DNA of 23,107 nt from the NCBI GenBank assembly GCA_964544595.1, contig CAZJBM010000034.1, positions 1-23,107 on the forward strand. Direction: 5' to 3'. The DNA comes from JAGBWK01 sp964544595. Lineage in GTDB: Bacteria > Bacteroidota > Bacteroidia > Bacteroidales > Muribaculaceae. The notes beneath the pieces were generated by a model, which was not told the origin of the DNA, ran no database searches, and worked only from the letters and a program-made list of their open reading frames with translations. The translations under genes were made by a program, and so were the position numbers. Positions 1 through 7,306 of the stretch are shown here, piece by piece. How positions within the stretch are numbered: the first letter of the stretch is position 1; each line of letters opens with the position of its first letter.

Positions 1-64
1 CAATACCGAACTCTCCTTATAACTGGTTAATGTTTAACCCGTCCAACTTTTGGGGGTCACTTCA
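1..64. mobile_element. Possible terminal end of an IS3-type insertion sequence running off the left edge
   Basis: The stretch at 41-64 reads GTCCAACTTTTGGGGG followed by TCACTTCA. Read inward from position 64 it starts TGAAGTGACCCC and ends GTTGGAC. This resembles the terminal inverted repeats of IS3-family elements of Bacteroidetes as I remember them (TGAACTGC...CCCAAAAGTTGGAC). The element body would lie left of the window. No transposase is visible, so only the end can be proposed. Confidence 0.35.
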
Positions 65-150
65 ATGGAAGCAGCCCTACTGTTCGCGGGTATTGTCAGC
101 GATTAATTTAGGCGTGGGGGTTAGGCTGCTCCATGGAAGCAGCCCTACTG
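65..150. repeat. 18-bp direct repeat (65-82 and 133-150) with overlapping inverted repeats
   Basis: The 18-mer ATGGAAGCAGCCCTACTG occurs exactly at 65-82 and again at 133-150. The first copy abuts the putative IS end at 64. Around the second copy, TTAGGCT (121-127) is the inverse complement of AGCCTAA (152-158), and GGCTGCT (124-130) faces AGCAGCC (138-144), so this copy lies inside a near-palindrome. No gene is seen in 1-261; the stretch is repeat plus the leader of the next gene. Confidence 0.6.
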
Positions 151-261
151 GAGCCTAAAGACGGCGCTACATATCCGATTCATGGATTTGTGAATATTTG
201 CGGGGAAGGGTTAGGTATAAGGCGGGAATTTAGTATATTTGCGATTGGAATATTTGCTGTT

Positions 262-1905
262 ATGAAAAGGTTGATATGTAAAGTAGCAATGGCGACGGGG
301 CTGATGCTCTGCTTCACGACCGCATCGAGGGCCGCTAACAATCGCGACTCGATATTCAGTGTGCTCTCAATGGAGATAGGGAAACGAGACGGCTACTTCG
401 CAGACAAAGAGGCGAAGATTGCCTCGATTCGCAATGACTACAACCGCTCGACGACTCTGCGAGGCAAATTTGATTCGTGCCGGGAGCTGTTTGACGAGTA
501 TCGCTGCTATCAGTCGGATTCGGCTTACCATTACGCCGCGCTTCTGAAATCGTTGGCGACGCAAAGCAGAGACGCGCAAGACGTCGCCGTCGCCAATATG
601 GCACTGATGGACTATTACACGTCGGTAGGGTTTTTCAAGGAGGCCGCTGAAATCAAAAATCAGATTGTGGCGAGCGCTCTACCGTCGAACTATCTGCCGG
701 ATTACTACTATCTCTGTGACCGATTCTTTCAGAACATCTGCAGCTATGTCGGCGGCAGATCGACAGCATTGGGCGCGGAATACGACAAAGAGCGAAGGGA
801 GTATCTCGACTCTCTGATTTCAGTGACCCCTCAGCACACAGCTATGCACGATGTCGCGCGGCTTGAGCATGATCAGATGCTCTCGCCGTCGAAGCGGAAG
901 GCTATAGACGAGCGTCTGAGAATATTGCGGCGATATGATCTCTCGGATCATGAAAAGGCGGTGCTCTATTCCTACGTCGGGCGGTTGTCGATGGAGCTCG
1001 GAGAGAAGGAGGATGCGAAGTGCTACCTGGCGCAGTCGGCGATACACGACATCCGCGGCAACATCCGCGAGACCACCGCAGCTAAGATGCTCGCCGAGCA
1101 GCTATTCGCGGAGAGCGATATAGACAGGGCTTACGACCTGATTCATATAGCCTTTGACGATGCGGCGTTCTACAACTCACATCTGAGAAAAGACGAGACA
1201 AGTTCGATCATGAGAATGATCGAGGTGGAGAAGCACCATGGGCTATCGGGGCGTATGTGGAAGATAGGCATAGCCTCGGCCGTGATTTTCGTGTTGCTGG
1301 TGCTGACACTTTATAGTCTCGCCAAAGTAAGGAAGAGGAAGCGCGAGATAGAGAAGGCCAAGACCGCGGTAGAGCAGAAATCAAGAGAACTCGACAGCAA
1401 AAACAATGAGCTCAACCGCGTGATAGGGCAGCTGCATGAGGTGACGGCAATTAAAGATGAATATATTATGCAGTCGCTATATCTCAACACAAGTTTCGTA
1501 AACAAAGTGGAGGAGCGCGCCCACAACATACTTAAGCTCCTTAAAGAGAAGAAATATGACGAGCTGAAGTTTGTCCCCTATGAGATGGGTATCAAAGAGG
1601 AGCGCACGCGTATCTACCACTCCTTTGACAAGGCGTTTCTATCACTCTTCCCCAACTTCATCGCCAGCTTCAACCAACTCTTCAAGCCCGAGGACCGACT
1701 GATCGACGACGACGCTCAGGAGTTGCCCGTAGAAGTAAGAATCTTCGCATTGCTTCGACTCGGCATATCCGACACGAAAGAAGTGGCTAAATACCTTAAC
1801 CTCTCGGTCAAGACCGTCTACGTCTATAAAACCAAAATAAAGTCGAAATCGATAGTCAATAACGCGGATTTTGAAGACCGCGTCATGGCGATTCCCAAGG
1901 TATAA
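262..1905 (+). CDS. SusR/DUF6377-like membrane-spanning transcriptional regulator
   Basis: Likely regulator of the PUL that follows. The ATG at 262 is preferred over an in-frame ATG at 133 because it begins a good signal peptide (MKRLICKVAMATGLMLCF..., cleavage near SRA|AN); the longer form would bury it and start inside a repeat. The 547-residue product has a helical, TPR-like sensor region (about 25-330), one transmembrane segment (about 335-355, WKIGIASAVIFVLLVL), a charged coiled coil (about 358-400) and a C-terminal LuxR-like helix-turn-helix (about 494-530, with GISDTKEVAKYLNLSVKTVY). This layout of periplasmic sensor, inner-membrane helix and cytoplasmic HTH is that of SusR-type/DUF6377 regulators next to susCD operons; in Bacteroides, SusR senses maltose-type ligands. 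A -7-like TATATTTG lies at 234-241 without a clear -33. Direct control of the PUL is inferred from position. Confidence 0.85.
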   Translation: MKRLICKVAMATGLMLCFTTASRAANNRDSIFSVLSMEIGKRDGYFADKEAKIASIRNDYNRSTTLRGKFDSCRELFDEYRCYQSDSAYHYAALLKSLATQSRDAQDVAVANMALMDYYTSVGFFKEAAEIKNQIVASALPSNYLPDYYYLCDRFFQNICSYVGGRSTALGAEYDKERREYLDSLISVTPQHTAMHDVARLEHDQMLSPSKRKAIDERLRILRRYDLSDHEKAVLYSYVGRLSMELGEKEDAKCYLAQSAIHDIRGNIRETTAAKMLAEQLFAESDIDRAYDLIHIAFDDAAFYNSHLRKDETSSIMRMIEVEKHHGLSGRMWKIGIASAVIFVLLVLTLYSLAKVRKRKREIEKAKTAVEQKSRELDSKNNELNRVIGQLHEVTAIKDEYIMQSLYLNTSFVNKVEERAHNILKLLKEKKYDELKFVPYEMGIKEERTRIYHSFDKAFLSLFPNFIASFNQLFKPEDRLIDDDAQELPVEVRIFALLRLGISDTKEVAKYLNLSVKTVYVYKTKIKSKSIVNNADFEDRVMAIPKV

Positions 1906-2018
1906 CAATCGATGTTTTCCGCGCTTTGAAGCATTATAATTTCGGGTGGCGAAATGTTTAATTTTCGCGCGTCATGCTAATACGTAACTATCAGATATGC
2001 AATAACAAAGAGTTTAAT

Positions 2019-2046
2019 AATAGTTTAATTCGTGTTTAAAACTATT
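2019..2046. promoter_or_regulatory. Inverted repeat just upstream of the susC promoter, possible operator
   Basis: AATAGTTT (2019-2026) and AAACTATT (2039-2046) are exact inverse complements separated by 12 nt. The right arm overlaps the proposed -33 element of the susC promoter. The position suits binding of the upstream HTH regulator as a dimer, but this is inference. Otherwise 1906-2099 is AT-rich and holds no gene. Confidence 0.4.
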
Positions 2047-2075
2047 GATAAGGGTGATTTCATGGGATAATTTTG
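2044..2075 (+). promoter_or_regulatory. Bacteroidales-type promoter of the susC operon
   Basis: TAATTTTG at 2068-2075 fits the Bacteroidetes -7 consensus TAnnTTTG exactly, and ATTG at 2044-2047 (consensus TTTG) lies 20 nt upstream. Transcription would begin near 2080, leaving about 20 nt of leader before the ATG at 2100. It also argues against the in-frame TTG at 2073 as the start codon. Confidence 0.65.
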
Positions 2076-2099
2076 CGTCAAACTGCAAAACTAATCATC

Positions 2100-5075
2100 A
2101 TGAAAAAATCACAGAGAAGAAAAGCATCGCGGCTTCTTATGGTCATTATGATGTGCGCGTTTCCGATGTTAACGCGCGCTCTCGACTTAAAAGGAGTGGT
2201 GATTGATGCTAACGACAACGAGCCTCTGATAGGGGCCTCAGTCCAAATCAAAAACAAACCGCAAGGCGCCGCCACAGATTTCGACGGCCGATTCAACATT
2301 ACAAACGTTGACCCCAAAGCCACTATCGTAGTAAGCTATGTAGGCTACGCGACGCAAGAATTGCCGGTCAACGGAAAGGATTTTATCGAAGTAGCCCTGA
2401 AAGTGAACAACGAGGTGCTCAACGAAGTCGTTGTAGTGGGCTACGGCACCATGGACAAGAAGGAAGTAACCTCGACTGTGGCGCATATCAGCTCAGAGGA
2501 TTTTCTCGCGTCAAGCTCGCTCGACCCCACGATGATGATACAGGGCAAAGTGCCAGGCGTATCGATTACAAATACCGGCGTGGGCGACCCAAACAATCAG
2601 GCTTCGATACAGATACGCGGCGTTTCGTCGCGCTCGGCCGGCCTCGGCCCGCTCATCGTAATTGACGGAGTTCCTGGGGGCAACCTGACTAACCTTAACC
2701 CCAACGACATAGCGAGCTTCGACATCCTGAAAGACGGCGCGGCGGCAGCGATATACGGCACACGCGGCTCCAATGGCGTGATCGTGGTGACCACCAAAAA
2801 AGGCGCGCGAGACGGAGCTGTCCACACCACCTATATCGGTTCAGTGACAGCCAACGTGGCTAACCACGAATTGAAGATGCTCAACGCGGAGTCGTACCGC
2901 GAGCTGCGCGCCGGAGCAGTCAACGGCGTCGATCTTGGCGGCAACGACAACTGGCTCGATGCGGTTACCCGCACCGGCTGGGGCACTTCCCACACGATAA
3001 GCATAAACGGCGGCAGCGAGCGTACGAACTATAGGGCGACTGTCGATTACCGCACCCAAAACGGTGTTGACCGCTACTCCAGCCGCGAGGAATTCGGCGG
3101 ACGCGCCTCGATCAACCATACTACCCAGGGTGGCCTTTTTACTTTCTCGCTCAATGTCGCTCCCCGCATAATCGAGCGCAAGATAGCATCGTGGGATGTG
3201 TTCAGAAACGCTCTCGAAGCCAACCCGACGACCCCGATTTGGGACGAGGCTCGCGCGCAATACACCAATTTCACCGGCCAGACAGCAGGGTACAATCCGG
3301 TAGAAATGATGGCATTGGAAGACAACTCGGCGACTACCAAGCTTCTCGAGACCGACGCGACCGTAAAACTCAATCTGCTCCCGCTCTTCGCCAAAGAGTC
3401 GTGGCCGTCTCAGACGCTCAGTACTCAGGTGACACTCGCCGACCATGAGGACTCCAATTTCAACTACTGGTTCCGCCCCTCGACAGCGACCCTGGCGCAG
3501 AACAATGGCTACGACGGCGAAGGATCGCGCAGCTATTCCAAAGGGTTTCAGCGCAGCCTTGAATGGCTCGCCAACTACACCGGCTCGTTCAATAACCACA
3601 ATGTGAAGGCCATGATTGGCTATTCATATCAGTATAGCCAATATTCGGGCGTGAATGCCGACAACAAGGATTTTCCCAACGACGGACTCGGCGCCAACAA
3701 CCTCGGGTCGGGCCAATGGGCAGTCGAGGAGGGACACGTAGGTATGGGATCCTACAAGAACGACTGCAAGCTGATAGCGTTTTTCGGCCGCGTAAGCTAC
3801 GACTGGAATGGGCGATACATCGCGACCGCCTCGCTTCGCCATGAAGGCTCATCGAAATTCGGCGCGAACCATAAATGGGGTAACTTCCCCGCTATTTCGC
3901 TCGGATGGCGTATCTCTGAAGAGCCTTTCATGCGCGGAATCGAATGGATCAACGAGTTGAAAATCCGCGGCGACTACGGCGAGACAGGTAATCAGGATTT
4001 CGGTAACTATATGTCGCTCAACACTATGAGCGGATTCGGATATTACTACTACCAAGGCAAGTATTACCAGGTATGGGGTCCGGGCAAAAACGTGAACGCC
4101 GACCTCCACTGGGAGAAAGCCAAAAACTGGAACATCGGCGTAGACTTCTCGCTGTTTAACAACCGATTGTCAGGCTCGCTCAACTATTATACCCGTAATC
4201 AGCAGGATTTGCTCGGCGATTATGACGTGTCGGTGCCTCCGTTCCTGTTCAGCTCCACATTTGTCAACGTAGGCACAATGCGCAACTCCGGCTTTGAGTT
4301 TGACTTGCGTTGGAACGCCGTCAATACCAGGGATTTCACCTATACAATCGACTTTGTGGGCGCGACGATGGACAATAAATTCGTCAACTTCAGTAACTCG
4401 GAGTATGTAGGCCAGGACTATTACGACATGGTTGGCACCGAAGATCCCTATCCTTTCCATAATCTCCAGCGCATAGAGCAAGGTAAACGCTTAGGCAACT
4501 TCTATATGTATCGCTACGCCGGCATCGACGAGAACGGAAACTGGGCTATCTACGACAAAGAGGGCAATATTAAGCTCGCATCTGAGGGCACCGAAGAAGA
4601 TCGCCAGATCGTAGGCAACGGCCTCCCCAAATTCACCGCCTCGATGACCCATACGTTCCTTTACAAGAATTTCGACCTCTCGCTCTTCTTCCGCGGCGCG
4701 TTCGGCTATGATATTTTCAATATACATGACTTCTACTATGGCCATCAGTCGTTCAACGGAAACGTGATGGAGAAAGCGTATACCAAATACGCTCCGCTTC
4801 AGGGTAGCCAGGAAGTTACTGATTACTATCTCGAGAAGGGCGATTACGTGAAGTTGGATGCACTGACCCTTGGCTACACTCTCAATCTCAAATCACGCTT
4901 CATAGAGAAGCTTCGCCTCACTTTCACCGGCAAGAATCTCTTCACTATCACATCTTACAGCGGAGTCGACCCGTCGTCGTTCCAAACCAACGGCCTCACC
5001 CCCGGCGCTACCGGCTCGCGCACATATTATCCCTCGTGCCGACAGTTTATCTTAGGCGTTCAACTCGATTTCTAA
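2100..5075 (+). CDS. SusC/RagA-family TonB-dependent outer-membrane glycan transporter
   Basis: Outer-membrane beta-barrel that imports oligosaccharides with energy from TonB, working with the SusD lipoprotein that follows. The 991-residue protein has a signal peptide (MKKSQRRKASRLLMVIMMCAF, cleavage near TRA|LD), a carboxypeptidase-D regulatory-like domain (about 25-110, LKGVVIDANDNEPLIGASVQ and FDGRFNI...), the SusC-typical linker VLNEVVVVGYGTMDKKEVTS, a plug domain (about 130-235, with DGVPGG and AAAIYGTRGSNGVI), and a 22-strand-type barrel ending in aromatic Phe (LGVQLDF). There is no N-terminal STN domain, so anti-sigma signalling is not expected, consistent with a SusR-like regulator. 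The start at 2100 gives a complete signal peptide and sits just below the promoter. The substrate cannot be read from this protein; neighbours suggest an alpha-glucoside. Confidence 0.97.
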   Translation: MKKSQRRKASRLLMVIMMCAFPMLTRALDLKGVVIDANDNEPLIGASVQIKNKPQGAATDFDGRFNITNVDPKATIVVSYVGYATQELPVNGKDFIEVALKVNNEVLNEVVVVGYGTMDKKEVTSTVAHISSEDFLASSSLDPTMMIQGKVPGVSITNTGVGDPNNQASIQIRGVSSRSAGLGPLIVIDGVPGGNLTNLNPNDIASFDILKDGAAAAIYGTRGSNGVIVVTTKKGARDGAVHTTYIGSVTANVANHELKMLNAESYRELRAGAVNGVDLGGNDNWLDAVTRTGWGTSHTISINGGSERTNYRATVDYRTQNGVDRYSSREEFGGRASINHTTQGGLFTFSLNVAPRIIERKIASWDVFRNALEANPTTPIWDEARAQYTNFTGQTAGYNPVEMMALEDNSATTKLLETDATVKLNLLPLFAKESWPSQTLSTQVTLADHEDSNFNYWFRPSTATLAQNNGYDGEGSRSYSKGFQRSLEWLANYTGSFNNHNVKAMIGYSYQYSQYSGVNADNKDFPNDGLGANNLGSGQWAVEEGHVGMGSYKNDCKLIAFFGRVSYDWNGRYIATASLRHEGSSKFGANHKWGNFPAISLGWRISEEPFMRGIEWINELKIRGDYGETGNQDFGNYMSLNTMSGFGYYYYQGKYYQVWGPGKNVNADLHWEKAKNWNIGVDFSLFNNRLSGSLNYYTRNQQDLLGDYDVSVPPFLFSSTFVNVGTMRNSGFEFDLRWNAVNTRDFTYTIDFVGATMDNKFVNFSNSEYVGQDYYDMVGTEDPYPFHNLQRIEQGKRLGNFYMYRYAGIDENGNWAIYDKEGNIKLASEGTEEDRQIVGNGLPKFTASMTHTFLYKNFDLSLFFRGAFGYDIFNIHDFYYGHQSFNGNVMEKAYTKYAPLQGSQEVTDYYLEKGDYVKLDALTLGYTLNLKSRFIEKLRLTFTGKNLFTITSYSGVDPSSFQTNGLTPGATGSRTYYPSCRQFILGVQLDF

Positions 5076-5092
5076 TACCTTAAACAAGAGCA

Positions 5093-6811
5093 ATGAAAAT
5101 AACCTCATATATAGCGGCCGCAATGATGGGTTTCCTTACCCTGTCGAGCTGCACCGACCTTGATGAAACCGTCTATGACCAGGTTTCAACCAACAACTAT
5201 TACAACACGAAGAATGATGTGATTCGCGCTGTTTTCCGCCCCTTTGAGCATGGTTTCTGGAGCATTCAGAGCCGACACGTGCTCAATGAGCTTACCGCCG
5301 ACCAACTCATCACCCCTTCGCGCGACGGATGGTGGGACGACGGTGGCCTCTGGCGCCGTTACCACTATCATACGTGGAACATCGAGGAGGGCACGATTGA
5401 AACGGAGTGGAACGGCTGCTTTCAAGGCATCATGCAGGCCAACTATGTGATTGACGATCTCCAGGCTCTCTCGGCCTCGCAATTCGGCTTCACCGAGGAG
5501 GAATTCAACAACCTGAAAGCGCAGTGCCGGGTGCTCCGCGCGTGGTTCTATCTTCGTCTTATCGACAGCTTCCGCAACGTGCCTTTGGCAATCAGCAAAG
5601 ACGTGAGCCTGAACTCCAAAGGGCAGGTTTCGCCCGAAGAACTCTTCAACTTCATCGAGGAAGAGCTAATAGAGTGTGTTCCGCTCCTCGCCCAGAAAAT
5701 CGGTACGGAAGGCAACGGTATCTATGAGGCCCAATGGAATCAGGCGGGAGCAGCTGCTTTGCTTGTGCGTCTCTATCTCAATGCGGAGGTCTACACAGGC
5801 ACTCCCCGCTACGAGGATTGCGCAAAATGGGCTCAGGACATTCTCGACGGCGAATTTGGCTCTTATACATTGGCATCGCGCTGGGATGAGCCATTCGATT
5901 GGGACAACGAAAACTGCGCTGAAGTGATTTTCGCGTTCCCCGCATCGCAGGGCTACACTTACTGGCACTATCAGGGCGACACATATTGGTGGACAACGCC
6001 CTCGCAATTCCGCTACTACGTGGGCGACACCAAGGCTGAGGCCGGCGACCATAACTGTAAATACGCGTGCACGCCGAGCTACGACCTCAACGGCAAGCTG
6101 TATGACTATAAACTCGGCAGCACGGTTGAGAAGTTCCGCGCCTATCCCGATGACGTGCGCCTGAAATTGTACAGAAATCTCGGCAACAGCCGCCGCGAAG
6201 GGCTTTTCATCTTCGGCAAACTCCCCTCGCTGAAAGATGGGGAAGACTTCGTGACGGATCCATACGGAAACTATGAGCTCAATATCCGCGATGCGGTAGG
6301 CCATTTCAGCGGTCTCGCGGATGACGAATGGCCCGCCGATAAGACGAGCAACCTCCAGTCGGGCGACCATAACTCGGGATACCATTTCGCGAAATACCCT
6401 TTCTATTCTGATTCCGACGCCGGGCAGATTGAATCAGATTGCGTTGAGATTCGCCTCGCCGAGATAGTGTACTCTTTGGCTGAATGTAAATTCAGAGCCG
6501 GCGACGCGGATGCCGCGGCCAAGCTTCTCAACAGTGTCAGAAGGCGTAATTATCCTTCCGCGGCATGGGCCACATCGCTGTATGCTCCCGAAGGTAACGC
6601 AACCCTTAGCGAGCAGGAATTGCTCGATGAATGGGGCAGAGAATTCTTTGCCGAGAGTCGTCGTCGTATCGACCTTGTTCGCTTCGGGAAATTCACATCC
6701 GGTGCATGGTGGGACAAGCAACCCGACGCCGACGGCCACACTTGGATATTCCCTGTGCCGAGAAAAGCGATTGATACCAATCATAATCTTAAACAAAATC
6801 CAGGTTACTAA
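5093..6811 (+). CDS. SusD/RagB-family glycan-binding surface lipoprotein
   Basis: Cell-surface lipoprotein that acts as the hinged lid of the SusC transporter and binds glycan. The 572-residue protein begins MKITSYIAAAMMGFLTLSSC; the lipobox cysteine is residue 20 and the acidic stretch TDLDE after it resembles the Bacteroidetes lipoprotein export signal. Typical SusD features are the helical N-terminal SusD-like domain, an EIRLAEIVYSLAECKFRAGD TPR-like helix, the conserved late segment GREFFAESRRRIDLVRFGKF, and the terminal LKQNPGY. It lies 17 nt downstream of susC, so the two are co-transcribed. Many Trp and Tyr residues in the 285-330 region could form a sugar-binding platform (inference). 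Confidence 0.97.
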   Translation: MKITSYIAAAMMGFLTLSSCTDLDETVYDQVSTNNYYNTKNDVIRAVFRPFEHGFWSIQSRHVLNELTADQLITPSRDGWWDDGGLWRRYHYHTWNIEEGTIETEWNGCFQGIMQANYVIDDLQALSASQFGFTEEEFNNLKAQCRVLRAWFYLRLIDSFRNVPLAISKDVSLNSKGQVSPEELFNFIEEELIECVPLLAQKIGTEGNGIYEAQWNQAGAAALLVRLYLNAEVYTGTPRYEDCAKWAQDILDGEFGSYTLASRWDEPFDWDNENCAEVIFAFPASQGYTYWHYQGDTYWWTTPSQFRYYVGDTKAEAGDHNCKYACTPSYDLNGKLYDYKLGSTVEKFRAYPDDVRLKLYRNLGNSRREGLFIFGKLPSLKDGEDFVTDPYGNYELNIRDAVGHFSGLADDEWPADKTSNLQSGDHNSGYHFAKYPFYSDSDAGQIESDCVEIRLAEIVYSLAECKFRAGDADAAAKLLNSVRRRNYPSAAWATSLYAPEGNATLSEQELLDEWGREFFAESRRRIDLVRFGKFTSGAWWDKQPDADGHTWIFPVPRKAIDTNHNLKQNPGY

Positions 6812-6851
6812 ATAATAAAATCAATAAATCGGTGTTATAAATATAAGAGAG

Positions 6852-7301
6852 ATGAAACTGCATAATATAATTCTTTTTGCCCTTCTGTTGGTTGGCGTGC
6901 TGACAGGTTGCGACAACGATAAGGAGCTTAACATAGTGGAAATACCTGTAACTCCTTATGAGATCGAGAATCTGTGGATGGTAGGTAATGCGACTGCAGC
7001 CGACTGGAATATTGACAACCCGGTGACAATGGATAAAATAGGGGATAACACATTCCAATATGAAGGTCAACTTAACGAAGGCGAGTTTAAATGCCCCATG
7101 GAACCAGGCAACTGGGGAGGCGCGTTTATAATGCCTGTAAATGGCGGGACAATTATTAATTCAACCGGAGTGGCTTCCGAGGACATTTCCCTCATGCCCA
7201 ACGGTAACCCCGACAATAAGTGGCAAGTGACGGAGAGCGGTATTTATAAGATAGTAATCGACGGCAATAAGCATAAAATCCATGTGACATACCTTAAATA
7301 A
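6852..7301 (+). CDS. Single-module SusE/SusF-like starch-binding lipoprotein
   Basis: Probable surface glycan-binding lipoprotein. It begins MKLHNIILFALLLVGVLTGC with lipobox Cys20, followed by DNDKE, an acidic run fitting a surface-export signal. Residues about 40-149 look like one SusE/SusF carbohydrate-binding module: an opening LWMVGNATAADWNI, a middle with GEFKC and WGGAF, and a closing strand GIYKIVIDGNKHKIHVTYLK. SusE and SusF of B. thetaiotaomicron are about 390-485 residues with an Ig-like domain and two or three such modules; this protein is only 149 residues and lacks the Ig-like and additional modules. The reading frame is intact and the next gene starts 5 nt later, so the short form looks natural rather than broken. 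Confidence 0.85.
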   Translation: MKLHNIILFALLLVGVLTGCDNDKELNIVEIPVTPYEIENLWMVGNATAADWNIDNPVTMDKIGDNTFQYEGQLNEGEFKCPMEPGNWGGAFIMPVNGGTIINSTGVASEDISLMPNGNPDNKWQVTESGIYKIVIDGNKHKIHVTYLK

Positions 7302-7306
7302 AATCA

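Noticed and set aside
2841..3599. 252-codon open frame on the minus strand
   Set aside because: Lies wholly inside susC in a shadow frame; low-complexity translation with no recognisable domain.
5666..6385. 239-codon open frame on the minus strand
   Set aside because: Opposite-strand shadow of the SusD gene.
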